Source: Stenotrophomonas sp. 704A1 (lineage in GTDB: Bacteria; Pseudomonadota; Gammaproteobacteria; Xanthomonadales; Xanthomonadaceae). From it: a stretch of 64,000 nt of DNA. Under the pieces are notes generated by a model. It was not told the DNA's origin. It made no database searches and worked only from the letters and a program-made list of their open reading frames with translations. Position 1 is the stretch's first letter. Each line of letters begins with the position of its first letter. Below, one piece after another: positions 7,321-15,799 of the stretch. A program made the position numbers and the translations under genes. The DNA is taken from contig NZ_CP130831.1 of the NCBI RefSeq assembly GCF_030549525.1, forward strand, positions 583,501-647,500, in the 5' to 3' direction.

Positions 7321-8384
7321 ACCGCGAGAACAACTTCGATGCGATGCGCATCATTGCCGCGCTGGTGGTCATCTTTGGCCACGCGCACCCGTTGTCGGCC
7401 CAGCCCGATCCACTGCTCCTGGGCAATTCAGTGCAAAGCGTGGCGGTGAAGATATTCTTCGTTGTCAGTGGTTTTCTGGTCGCCAAAAGCTGGCGCTCCG
7501 ACCCGAACATCGGGCGATTCCTCCTGCGTCGTGGACTACGTCTGTTCCCGGCGCTGATTGTACTGTTGCTTCTGACTACCCTTGTTCTCGGACCGGTGTT
7601 CACCTCGCTGCCCCTGTCGGAGTATCTCCATCATCCTGGAGTTCGCCACTACTTCTTGTCCAACCTGCTGCTCAGCCCGGTCTATGCATTGCCGGGCGTG
7701 TTTGCAGACAATATTTACCCGAATGCGGTGAATGGTTCGTTGTGGAGCCTGCCGGTCGAAGTATCGATGTACCTCATCCTGCCGGTGATAGCGATGCTGG
7801 CAGCACTGGCGCGCAGCAAGACTGTGTTCGTAGGCATCGTAGTGTTCGGCACCGGACTGAGCCTCAACTACGTGCTGTCCACGCCAGCCCAGGACCAGAT
7901 TGTCCTATGGGGTACTGGCTCTATTTCTGTGGCTGACGTCGGCCCCTATTTCTTCCTGGGTGCAGTTTTCGCAGTGACGCGGCTGGAGAATGCCCTCAAT
8001 CAAGGCGGTGCACTTTTCCTGGTGGCCATCGCCGCGCTGTTCCAGCCATCAGCGTATTGGATGCAACAGGTTCTGCTGATGCTTGTGCTGCCCTACGTCG
8101 TGTTGGCGTTTTCGACCACGGCCACACCGTGGATTTCCAAGGCCGGCCGTTTCGGTGATCCTTCATATGGTATCTATCTCTACGGATTTCCGGTTCAACA
8201 GGCGTTGTTCAACGTTGCAGGTCCCAGCATGGGTCCGTTGGAAAACACCGCCATGGCCGTGCCCATCGTTGTCGCGCTTGCTTACATGTCCTGGTACACG
8301 GTCGAGAAGCGTGCACTGTCCTACAAGCCCAGCAAGCGCCCAGCTGCTGCTCGTGAATCAAGCAAGGAAATAGTCGAATCATGA
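7317..8384 (+). CDS. Acyltransferase 3 family membrane protein
   Basis: 355 residues from ATG 7317, which overlaps the wzt stop. The start (NNFDAMRIIAALVVIFGHAH) has the FD-x-hR-hxAA-hxVhxxH signature of AT3 acyltransferases; the His of FGHAH is the conserved catalytic residue. About ten hydrophobic segments follow, plus an FFVVSGFLVAKSW motif. It probably transfers an acetyl or other acyl group from the cytoplasm to O-antigen sugars. The next gene overlaps by ATGA. Substrate is unknown. Confidence 0.85.
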   Translation: MNRENNFDAMRIIAALVVIFGHAHPLSAQPDPLLLGNSVQSVAVKIFFVVSGFLVAKSWRSDPNIGRFLLRRGLRLFPALIVLLLLTTLVLGPVFTSLPLSEYLHHPGVRHYFLSNLLLSPVYALPGVFADNIYPNAVNGSLWSLPVEVSMYLILPVIAMLAALARSKTVFVGIVVFGTGLSLNYVLSTPAQDQIVLWGTGSISVADVGPYFFLGAVFAVTRLENALNQGGALFLVAIAALFQPSAYWMQQVLLMLVLPYVVLAFSTTATPWISKAGRFGDPSYGIYLYGFPVQQALFNVAGPSMGPLENTAMAVPIVVALAYMSWYTVEKRALSYKPSKRPAAARESSKEIVES

Positions 8385-9451
8385 AGGATTGCATCCTGAT
8401 TACCGGCGGCGCCGGTTTCATCGGTAGCGCGCTGTCGCACCTGCTACGCGCTGAAGACCCGCGGCCTATCGTGGCGATAGACGTAATGCACCCGCAGGTG
8501 CACCGCAGCGGGAAGCGTCCGCCAGAGCTGCATTCCGAGGTTGAACTGATCGTTGCCGACATCTGTGAACCGGAGAGCTGGACGGCGTTCCTCGCCCAAT
8601 GGCGCCCGTCGCTCGTGGTCCATCTGGCCGCCGAAACCGGCACAGGACAGTCGCTCAACGAGGCCTCTCGCCACACCCACGTCAACGTTACCGGCACGGC
8701 ACGGATGCTTGATGCGTTCGCTGAAGTGGGTCATGTGCCAGGGCGCATGGTGTTGACCAGCAGTCGCGCCGTTTACGGCGAGGGCATCTGGGAAACAGAG
8801 GGTGGCCAGAAGATTCATCCAGGACAGCGTTCCAAGCAGATGCTCGATGCCGGTCAATGGGATTTTGCAGGTGCGCATGCGCTGCCGTTCCAGGCCGATC
8901 AGACGCCCCCGGGGCCGACCAGCGTTTATGGTGCGACCAAATTGGCCCAGGAGCATATCTTCAACGCGTGGGCGCTAAGCTTCGGTGCGGAAGTGGCGAT
9001 TCTCCGGTTGCAGAACGTCTACGGCGCAGGACAGTCGCTGGATAATCCGTATACCGGAATCGTCTCGTTGTTCTCGCGGTTGGCCAAGGCTGGCCAGAGT
9101 ATTCCGTTGTATGAAGATGGCCTTATGCGGCGCGATTTTGTCTACATCACCGACGTGGCCCGAGCGGTGTTCGCGGCCACGCGGCACCCGGCAGCTGTGG
9201 GTAATGTGTTCGATATCGGGTACGGCCATCCGACCACGATCAAGGACATTGCCGATGTCATTGCCCGTCACTACGGCGCACCGGCTCCTCACGTATGTGG
9301 AAAATATCGTAACGGCGATGTTCGTCATGCTGGCTGTGAAGTGGCACGTAGCCGGACGCTTGACTGGAGCCCGCAGGTGAGCCTGGAAGAGGGTGTGCGG
9401 GAGCTCTGTGACTGGATCGACGAACGTCTGGCTGGGGGCGCGCGCGCATGA
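8381..9451 (+). CDS. NAD-dependent sugar epimerase, probably dTDP-L-rhamnose 4-epimerase type
   Basis: 356 residues. Extended SDR: nucleotide-binding TGGAGFIGS near the start, acidic residue ending strand 2 (AIDV), catalytic SSRAVYGEG and YGATK (Tyr-x3-Lys). An insert of about 50 residues between these (WETEGGQKIHPGQRSKQML... to the YGATK motif) is of the kind found in dTDP-L-rhamnose 4-epimerases. Those enzymes make dTDP-6-deoxy-L-talose, and the substrate would come from RmlBACD encoded 11 kb downstream. A UDP-sugar 4-epimerase is the alternative. Overlaps both neighbours by ATGA, so it is inside the O-antigen operon. Confidence 0.72.
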   Translation: MKDCILITGGAGFIGSALSHLLRAEDPRPIVAIDVMHPQVHRSGKRPPELHSEVELIVADICEPESWTAFLAQWRPSLVVHLAAETGTGQSLNEASRHTHVNVTGTARMLDAFAEVGHVPGRMVLTSSRAVYGEGIWETEGGQKIHPGQRSKQMLDAGQWDFAGAHALPFQADQTPPGPTSVYGATKLAQEHIFNAWALSFGAEVAILRLQNVYGAGQSLDNPYTGIVSLFSRLAKAGQSIPLYEDGLMRRDFVYITDVARAVFAATRHPAAVGNVFDIGYGHPTTIKDIADVIARHYGAPAPHVCGKYRNGDVRHAGCEVARSRTLDWSPQVSLEEGVRELCDWIDERLAGGARA

Positions 9452-10359
9452 CCGTGTCTTTGCCCAAGCTGGGCCGGCTGCGGGTCAACTCGGTGCTGTA
9501 TGGCAACGAGCCTGATCGCATCACACAGGCTATCAGCCATCTGGAGCGCGCCGCGTATGTGGCCTTGCGCGCGGGCGTGTTCGACCAGGTTGAGCTTGCC
9601 TACGGCGACTGTTCACCGCGCGAAGAGCTGCGCGATACGGTGCTGGCTGGCAATGCGGACGGTTCTGCGCTCGCGCGCGTGGAATATGTATTCTTCGATG
9701 CAAACTTGGGTTCGGCGCAAGGACACAATCGACTGCTGGAACTGGCCAACTCTGAGTTCGTGTTGATCATGAACCCCGACATCATGATGGCACCCAATGC
9801 GTTGGTTGAGCTTGCGCGGTCGTTCAACGACAACAAGGTCGGCATGGCAGAAGCGAAGCAGCTGCCCATCGAGCATCCGAAGGTCTATGACCCGGTGAGC
9901 GGCGAAACATCCTGGGCCGCTACCGCGTGTACCCTAGTTCCTCGCCACGTCATCAATGCGTTGGAAGGATTCGACTACCGGACCTTTTTCCTCTATTGCG
10001 ACGATGTCGACTTCTCCTGGCGGGTCAAACTCGCCGGGTACAAAGTTGTCTACTGCCCGGGTGCCGCAGCATTTCATGACAAGCGTCTTGGGCCTGAGGG
10101 AAGCTGGGTAGTGGGGTGGGCTGAGAAGTACTATTCAGCTGAGGCGGCGTTGCTGCTTGCCTACAAGTACAGTCGTGATGACCTAGTAGCTGAAATATCC
10201 AACCACTTCAGCACCAGCGGCGACGACGTATGGTTGAAGGCGCTGGCGGAGTTCCAGAGAAGGAAGGCAGCAGGAGAGCTGCCGGTCCAGCTGGATCATG
10301 ACCGCCGGGTGGCGGTGTTCACCAACGGCGCCTATGCCAACCACAGGTTTGCAATGTGA
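9448..10359 (+). CDS. Glycosyltransferase family 2 (rhamnosyltransferase-like)
   Basis: 303 residues. GT-A fold. It has the pattern of rhamnosyltransferases (WbbL/RfbF-like): FFDANLGSAQGHNRLLELA for nucleotide-sugar binding, NPDI as the DxD-equivalent, and FLYCDDVDFSWRVKLAGY carrying the acidic catalytic residues. It probably adds a deoxyhexose (rhamnose or the epimerised sugar) to the growing O-chain at the cytoplasmic face. Starts in an ATGA overlap with the epimerase gene and its TGA shares one base with the ATG of the next gene. Confidence 0.85.
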   Translation: MTVSLPKLGRLRVNSVLYGNEPDRITQAISHLERAAYVALRAGVFDQVELAYGDCSPREELRDTVLAGNADGSALARVEYVFFDANLGSAQGHNRLLELANSEFVLIMNPDIMMAPNALVELARSFNDNKVGMAEAKQLPIEHPKVYDPVSGETSWAATACTLVPRHVINALEGFDYRTFFLYCDDVDFSWRVKLAGYKVVYCPGAAAFHDKRLGPEGSWVVGWAEKYYSAEAALLLAYKYSRDDLVAEISNHFSTSGDDVWLKALAEFQRRKAAGELPVQLDHDRRVAVFTNGAYANHRFAM

Positions 10360-12236
10360 TGGAAAACTACGACAACGGTTTCGCGCCGGACAATGTCTAC
10401 GGGCATATCGCTGACTTGCTTGCCAGCTTCGACCCCGCACCGGGTCAGTACTTTCTCGATTTCGGCTGTGGCTTTGGCCGCCTCGCTGAAGTGGTCGTCC
10501 AGCGGCACGGGGTGCACTACATTGGGTTTGATATCAACCAATCGGGTCTGGCGTCCCTGCGTAAGCGCGGTTTCCAAGCCGTCGACCTGGATCTGGGCGA
10601 TGTCGAGGAGGCTTTCGCGCGCGTGCTGGAAGTACTGCCCGACGGCGCACAAGTCTGCGCGCTATGCACCATTGACACCATGGAGCACCTGCCTGATCCG
10701 CTGGCGGCACTGAACCTATTGGGTAGAATCGCGCGGCAGTGCGTAGCCCCCTTGCTGGTCTCGGTGCCCAACGTCGCGCATCTGGACATCGGTGCAAAAC
10801 TCCTCATCGGTCGCTTTGACTACACCGAAGCTGGGTTGCTCGATCACACCCATATGCAGTATTTCACCAGCGAGCGCTTCTCGCAGATGATGAACAACGC
10901 CGGCTGGCATGAGGTTGGGCGCAACGACGTACAGATGATTCGCAGCGACCAGCACTTCCCGGCAATGCTCCCGGTGCTGTCTCCGGCCGCGCCACTGGCA
11001 CTGCTGCTTGCCGGGCTGCGTGCTCAGCGCGATGAGTTCGCCCATGTCAATCAGTTCGTCCGCGCTTATCTGCAAGGACCGGCGGTGGTGCGGGGTGAGC
11101 GCGTTCCTTACGTGGAGCAGCGCGAACCGACTGGTCCGTTCCTGTCCGTAGTGATCCGCACCGTCGGTAAGCGTGTCACCACGTTGCGAGAGTCATTGCT
11201 GTGCCTGTCGGCGCAGACCTGCCAGGACTTCGAGGTGATCATTGCGGGTCACAGCCTCGACGTGGAGCGCCAGATTGCAGTTGAAGGGGTCATCGAGGAA
11301 CTGCATGCCGACTTGCGCCAACGCACGCGCTTGCTGAAGGTGGATGGCGGCGGACGCTCGGCGCCCTTGAATGCGGGTTTCTTGGCCGCAACAGGTCGCT
11401 ACGTCGCCGCCTTCGATGATGACGATCTACTCTTTGGTGACTGGGTGGAGCGCTTCAAGGGATTGGAGTCTTCCAATCCAGGACAGTTGCTGCGCGCAAC
11501 CGCCATCGCACAGGACTGGGATCGCGTGCGACAGTCTGGCCGCCCCCCCGTCTCGCGTGCAATCAGCGGGATGAAGGCGCTATATCCGCCTACCTTCGAA
11601 CTGCTGGCCCATATCGTTGAAAACCGAACCCCGTTGCACTCGATCGCCTTCCCGAGAGTGTTGTTCTCCGAACTCGGGTATCGGTTCGACCCGGAACTGA
11701 GCACTGCTGAGGACTGGGACCTGATCATCCGGGTGGCGCCGCTTTGCGGTGTCGCCTGTACGCCTGCAATCACCGCGATGTACCGGTTATGGAAGGACGG
11801 CGACAACTCTGCCAGCAGCCACGACCAGTTCGAGTGGAAGAGTAACTACATCAAGACGTTGCGCAAGATTGACAACTCGCCATTGCTGCTCCCGGCCAAG
11901 TCCGCGGTCAAGCTGCGCAAAATGTACCTGGAGCTGGAGCGCCTGCAGGGTATGGTTGAACTTGGGGACGATGTGGCGTTCCTGGATGACGTCCAAACTG
12001 ACGACGCCCAGCGCTTGGCCGCGCTGCGTGATCGTTACCACGATCTGGTGACGTCCAAATCGTGGCAAATCACCTCGCCGATACGCGTGCTTCGGAACAT
12101 TCTGGCCAAGCGGCCTTGGCAGCGTGATCCTAAGGTCTGGCAGATGAGCGAGCGCGACCTTGAGTATCGGATCAGGATGATCCTTGCCTCATCTTCATGG
12201 CGCTGGACACGTATCCTTCGCGGCTTGAAGGGTTGA
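10359..12236 (+). CDS. Methyltransferase-glycosyltransferase fusion with basic C-terminal tail
   Basis: 625 residues from ATG 10359 (a GTG one codon earlier is possible). Residues 25-200 are a SAM-dependent methyltransferase (LDFGCGFGRLAE, then IDTMEHLPDPLAALN). Residues 261-490 are a family 2 glycosyltransferase (FLSVVIRTVGKRVTTLRESL, DXD region AFDDDD, catalytic AEDWD). The last 100 residues are helical and basic with two SW-x-x-T/S-x-h-R repeats (SKSWQITSPIRVL, SSSWRWTRILRGL), often found as membrane-associating tails in O-antigen enzymes. A single polypeptide that adds and methylates a sugar could place the terminal cap recognised by the Wzt carbohydrate-binding domain. That role is inferred. 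Last gene of the overlapping operon. Confidence 0.82.
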   Translation: MENYDNGFAPDNVYGHIADLLASFDPAPGQYFLDFGCGFGRLAEVVVQRHGVHYIGFDINQSGLASLRKRGFQAVDLDLGDVEEAFARVLEVLPDGAQVCALCTIDTMEHLPDPLAALNLLGRIARQCVAPLLVSVPNVAHLDIGAKLLIGRFDYTEAGLLDHTHMQYFTSERFSQMMNNAGWHEVGRNDVQMIRSDQHFPAMLPVLSPAAPLALLLAGLRAQRDEFAHVNQFVRAYLQGPAVVRGERVPYVEQREPTGPFLSVVIRTVGKRVTTLRESLLCLSAQTCQDFEVIIAGHSLDVERQIAVEGVIEELHADLRQRTRLLKVDGGGRSAPLNAGFLAATGRYVAAFDDDDLLFGDWVERFKGLESSNPGQLLRATAIAQDWDRVRQSGRPPVSRAISGMKALYPPTFELLAHIVENRTPLHSIAFPRVLFSELGYRFDPELSTAEDWDLIIRVAPLCGVACTPAITAMYRLWKDGDNSASSHDQFEWKSNYIKTLRKIDNSPLLLPAKSAVKLRKMYLELERLQGMVELGDDVAFLDDVQTDDAQRLAALRDRYHDLVTSKSWQITSPIRVLRNILAKRPWQRDPKVWQMSERDLEYRIRMILASSSWRWTRILRGLKG

Positions 12237-12261
12237 CGCGGCACCATCGGCAAAGAACATA

Positions 12262-12287
12262 GCCCACCGGCGGCAGCGCGGGTGGGC
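12262..12287 (+). terminator. Possible hairpin at the end of the O-antigen operon
   Basis: GCCCACC (12262-12268) / GGTGGGC (12281-12287), 12-base loop, 25 bases after the operon's last stop. No T-tract, so read-through into the following GT-C gene is possible. Confidence 0.3.
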
Positions 12288-12340
12288 AGGGCACGTGTCG
12301 TGCCGCTGCACTAATTGGGCACTGGGAGTCTGGGGAAGGA

Positions 12341-14647
12341 ATGCTCGAGTTGATCGTACCCGCTGTGGCATGTGTGGGGTTCTTGTGGGCCGCCCGACGG
12401 GCGTCCAAGGGACTGAGTGCAGGGGTATTGCCTGCCTGCTTCACGGTTTGGCTGGCCCAGGTATTGTTGGTGGGTTACGTACTCAGTGCAGCCGATCAGC
12501 TTGCCAACCCCTGGTGGTGGCTGTTGGGCTGCATGGTGACTGCGGCGGTCATAGGGTGGAGGTTCCGGCGGGGTGATGTGGTTGTGCAGGAACGGTACGC
12601 CGCGCTTGCCGCGCGCTGCCCAGAAACCGTCCTCCTTGGCGCCGCTTTCGTGTTGATCGCACTGATGCAGCTAGCGGTGATAGTGGCGGCGGCTCCGCAC
12701 AACACCGACAGCATGACGTATCACATGTCGCGTGTTGGTTACTATCTCCAGCACGGCAACATCAATGCATTCGAATCGAACTTCTGGGCGCAGTTGATGC
12801 ACGCCAAGAACAGCGCCCTTTCGATGACCTTCATTACTTTGGTCGCACAAGGGTGGACCAATGCGGCGCAACTGCTGCAGTACGTGTCCTGGTTCGTGTT
12901 GGGTCTGTGCCACTTCGGCATCTCGGTAAGGCTGGGAGCAAGTCACAAGGCGGCGCTGATCGCCTCTTTGGCTGGCAGCTTGATCGTGGAAGTGATCATG
13001 CAGGCGACGACCACACAGGATGATCTCTTCATCACCGCGTTGGCCGCCTCGTTCCTTTATTTCGGAATAGGTGCCATTGGCCAAGGGTCGCGGCGAGAGG
13101 CATTGCTGGCCGCCGTAGCCGCAGGCGTGGCGATCGGTACAAAGATCAGTGCGATACCGCTGCTGATGGCTGCGGCTGTGCTGCTGGTGGCAGTCACATT
13201 TCATCTGCGCGGCAGCATGGGCATCTTCCCTTGGGCCAAGCGCGTCATTGTTATCGGCGCGCTCGGCCTGATCGGCTGCCTGGCATTCGGCCTTCCGGCT
13301 GGATACTGGGAGAATGCACGGGTATATGCCAGCCCCTTGGGGGATCCGGCAGTCCTTTCCAGCAAGTCGCTTGGAGACCACGGACAGATATCGCAAGCCG
13401 AGCTCGGGCTGATCAACGCAGCCCGCTTTGGCTTGGACTTCATCGACGCAAGCGGCGTCCCGCAGAGTCAAGCCAGTAGTGCAGCAGTTGATGCAATCCG
13501 TTCTGTTTACATCGGCGCGGTGCAAAGTGCTGGCATCGACCTCGCGCACGCGCCTACCTTGGCGCCCCCCTATGACATCGCCCGCGTCCCATTCGCCGCG
13601 CATGAAGATTTTTCATACTGGGGTCCTTGGGGGCTTCTCTGGTTTCTTCCACTTGGAGCGTGTGCGCTCTTTACGCGGCGCTCTTGGCGCATGGCGCTGC
13701 TACTGGTTGCCGCTGGCGCCGTCTTCGTCGCTTTCCAGTCATTTGCGGGTATTTATGATCCCTGGCGGGGGCGGTACTTCATCCAGCTTGTGGTCTTCGC
13801 TGCCCCACTGGCGGCGCTGGGCTGGGACGGCATCCATTCGCGACGCTGGGCACGTGCTCTGCTGATCGTCTCGGCCACGCTGTGCTGCCTGGCCTCGGTC
13901 AACGCAGTGCTCGACCGGCACAATTCTCCCTGGTGGAAGACGCTGCATATGACCTGGGTCCAACAAGTGACGCGCAACACAGGCGAGTTCGAACGTGCTT
14001 TCAACGAGATAGAAGCTGAGGTGCCGCAGGATGCGTCGATCATTGTTTCACTTGATCAGGCCTACAGCGAATTCCCGCTATTCGGGCCGCGCCTGACGCG
14101 ACGGCTCTACCCGGCGCCAACCATGGCGCGCATGCGCGAACTGATAACGGCCGGCGTCGGCGACTACATCATCTTCAATCAACTGCTGGTGCCGAGCGAG
14201 CATGACTGCGCCTTGGGCGCGGGTGTATACCTGCGCCCGTTGAAGGGCCTCCGGCCAGCCTCGTGTGTTGCCGCAGTGAGCCCACGCTTGAAAGATATTG
14301 AAGTCATAGACGATGCGCTGCGGCGCTATCGACTCGATCATGGCAGCTATCCAGTGTCCGACGGCTGGGACGGATTCATGAGCCGCTGGGGCAATGCGGG
14401 ATCGGACTGGATCGATGCGCTCACTCCCGGCTACCTTCCAGAGTTGCCAGTAGCGCGTCGTCTGTCGGCAGACGATTGGGCAATGTACCTCTATCGCTCC
14501 GACGGCACGGACTACAAACTTGTCGTCGTTGCTGCTTCCGACGCCGCTGACGTCATCAGCCTCTCTCCTCAGCTCAGGGACCCGGCATCGGATGCCGGTG
14601 CTTATGGTGTGTGGAGCGAGGGGGCCCGAAACTGGCGAGTCGAGTAA
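12341..14647 (+). CDS. GT-C membrane glycosyltransferase (family 39-like) with pseudopilin-like C-terminal domain
   Basis: 768 residues; GGGGAAGGA directly precedes the ATG. It has roughly a dozen hydrophobic segments to about residue 520. The first periplasmic loop HNTDSMTYHMSRVGYYLQHG carries the Asp-x-x-x-Tyr-His pattern of GT-C enzymes using polyprenyl-phosphate sugars. A periplasmic region follows, and residues about 649-768 read like a type IV pilin/GspG globular domain: a helix DDALRRYRLDHGSYPVSDGW, then LTPGYLPELPV and YLYRSDGTDYKLVV. The gene ends 25 bp from the end of the convergent D-arabinofuranose donor operon. I infer it may use that lipid-linked sugar, possibly on a pilin-like acceptor. 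Membrane GT-C assignment is firm; donor and acceptor are not. Confidence 0.75.
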   Translation: MLELIVPAVACVGFLWAARRASKGLSAGVLPACFTVWLAQVLLVGYVLSAADQLANPWWWLLGCMVTAAVIGWRFRRGDVVVQERYAALAARCPETVLLGAAFVLIALMQLAVIVAAAPHNTDSMTYHMSRVGYYLQHGNINAFESNFWAQLMHAKNSALSMTFITLVAQGWTNAAQLLQYVSWFVLGLCHFGISVRLGASHKAALIASLAGSLIVEVIMQATTTQDDLFITALAASFLYFGIGAIGQGSRREALLAAVAAGVAIGTKISAIPLLMAAAVLLVAVTFHLRGSMGIFPWAKRVIVIGALGLIGCLAFGLPAGYWENARVYASPLGDPAVLSSKSLGDHGQISQAELGLINAARFGLDFIDASGVPQSQASSAAVDAIRSVYIGAVQSAGIDLAHAPTLAPPYDIARVPFAAHEDFSYWGPWGLLWFLPLGACALFTRRSWRMALLLVAAGAVFVAFQSFAGIYDPWRGRYFIQLVVFAAPLAALGWDGIHSRRWARALLIVSATLCCLASVNAVLDRHNSPWWKTLHMTWVQQVTRNTGEFERAFNEIEAEVPQDASIIVSLDQAYSEFPLFGPRLTRRLYPAPTMARMRELITAGVGDYIIFNQLLVPSEHDCALGAGVYLRPLKGLRPASCVAAVSPRLKDIEVIDDALRRYRLDHGSYPVSDGWDGFMSRWGNAGSDWIDALTPGYLPELPVARRLSADDWAMYLYRSDGTDYKLVVVAASDAADVISLSPQLRDPASDAGAYGVWSEGARNWRVE

Positions 14648-14672
14648 CGGCTCGCCAGCAAATAGTCGAGGC

Positions 14673-15071
14673 TCACTTAAATACGTACTTTCTGTCCAAA
14701 ACATACTTTGCCAGGTAGCCCATCACCAGCCCCAGTACGCCGCCGACGTAGCGCAGGGTGTCGCTTTCAAACGCGACATGGAAAATGTACTCGGTTCCCC
14801 AGAAGACTAGTGTAGTTACGCCGCCCATCAGTGTGTATAGGCCGAAGGTGCGCGCTTCATGTGCTGCACCTGCCGTCTGGTGTTTGAAAATAAAGAGCTT
14901 ATCCAGAACGTACTTGCACACCAGTCCGGCTCCAGTCCCGGCGATCATGGACAGGGCGATCGAGAAGCGACCGGTGTAGACCGATATCGATAGCATCTGC
15001 GTGCCGATGTTGACCGCGATCGAAAATGCCGCGAACGCGGTGTACCACAAGGCCAATCGACTGCCCTTCAC
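14673..15071 (-). CDS. GtrA family membrane protein (lipid-linked sugar flippase candidate)
   Basis: 132 residues, four membrane segments (YTAFAAFSIAVNIGTQML; ALSMIAGTGAGLVCKYVLDK; FGLYTLMGGVTTLVFWGTEY; GGVLGLVMGYLAKYVLDRKY). The repeated KYVLD(K/R) at the ends of segments two and four is the GtrA signature. The GTG start overlaps the TGA of the DprE2-like gene (GTGA), so it is the last gene of that operon. In mycobacteria (Rv3789) and in the P. aeruginosa D-Araf locus a GtrA protein completes the same set, where it is proposed to move decaprenyl-phosphate arabinose to the periplasmic side. Confidence 0.87.
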   Translation of the reverse strand: MKGSRLALWYTAFAAFSIAVNIGTQMLSISVYTGRFSIALSMIAGTGAGLVCKYVLDKLFIFKHQTAGAAHEARTFGLYTLMGGVTTLVFWGTEYIFHVAFESDTLRYVGGVLGLVMGYLAKYVLDRKYVFK

Positions 15072-15799
15072 AGTTTCATCCGGCGGAAAATGCCTTCGGG
15101 AATGTTCTTGATGACCATCATGATTCCCCACCAGAACCACGGCAGATACGCCACCGCCTTGCGCTTGTCGATCGCCGCCACGATGCCGCGGGCAATCTTC
15201 TCCGGTGTGGCCCACAGTGGTCCCTTCTTGAACGCCGCGGTCATCGGTGTATCGACGAAGCCCGGCTTGATCACCAGCACGTTGATATCCGGCTTCTGTA
15301 GGCGTTGACCCAGGCCGCTCAAATAGGTGCTGACGGCGGCCTTGGCGCTGCCATACAGATAATTGCTTGCACGGCCACGGTCACCTGCAACCGACGATAT
15401 CACCGCCAAGGTGCCTCGCTTAGCCAACGCTGCTGCGATAGTGGAAGCCAGGGAAATGGTGGCGGTGCCATTGATGGTGAATTCACGTATCGCCAACTCG
15501 ACCGAGCTGTCGCAGGCGGTCTGGTCAGGCAGAGTGCCGTGTGCAATCAGGGCGATGTCGATTCCCCCCATTGCAATGCGCGCAGCATCGACCGTGGCGG
15601 CGTGGGCGTGGATATCGACGACGTCCATGACGTGTGCGTGGCAATGCGCGGCACCCCGCACAACAAGATCGGCACAAATTGCATCCAATCTCGCCGCGTT
15701 TCGACCCACTAGAAACAGGTTTGAGCCGCGCAACGCATACGCTCGGGCAGTGGCCTCAGCGATGGCAGATGTTGCGCCTATGATCAGAACTCTTTGCAT
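15068..15799 (-). CDS. DprE2-like SDR: polyprenylphospho-2-keto-ribose reductase
   Basis: 243 residues. Classical SDR: GATSAIAEATARAYA cofactor loop, NGTATISLAS, catalytic SSVAGDRGRASNYLYGSAK (Ser, Tyr-x3-Lys), then VLVIKPGFVDTPMTAAFKKG. The C-terminal stretch (MMVIKNIPEGIFRRM) matches the end of mycobacterial DprE2 (Rv3791). It is predicted to reduce the 2-keto intermediate made by the DprE1-like enzyme, completing ribose-to-arabinose epimerisation on the lipid carrier. Its start overlaps the DprE1-like gene by 16 bases and its stop overlaps gtrA. Confidence 0.85.
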   Translation of the reverse strand: MQRVLIIGATSAIAEATARAYALRGSNLFLVGRNAARLDAICADLVVRGAAHCHAHVMDVVDIHAHAATVDAARIAMGGIDIALIAHGTLPDQTACDSSVELAIREFTINGTATISLASTIAAALAKRGTLAVISSVAGDRGRASNYLYGSAKAAVSTYLSGLGQRLQKPDINVLVIKPGFVDTPMTAAFKKGPLWATPEKIARGIVAAIDKRKAVAYLPWFWWGIMMVIKNIPEGIFRRMKL

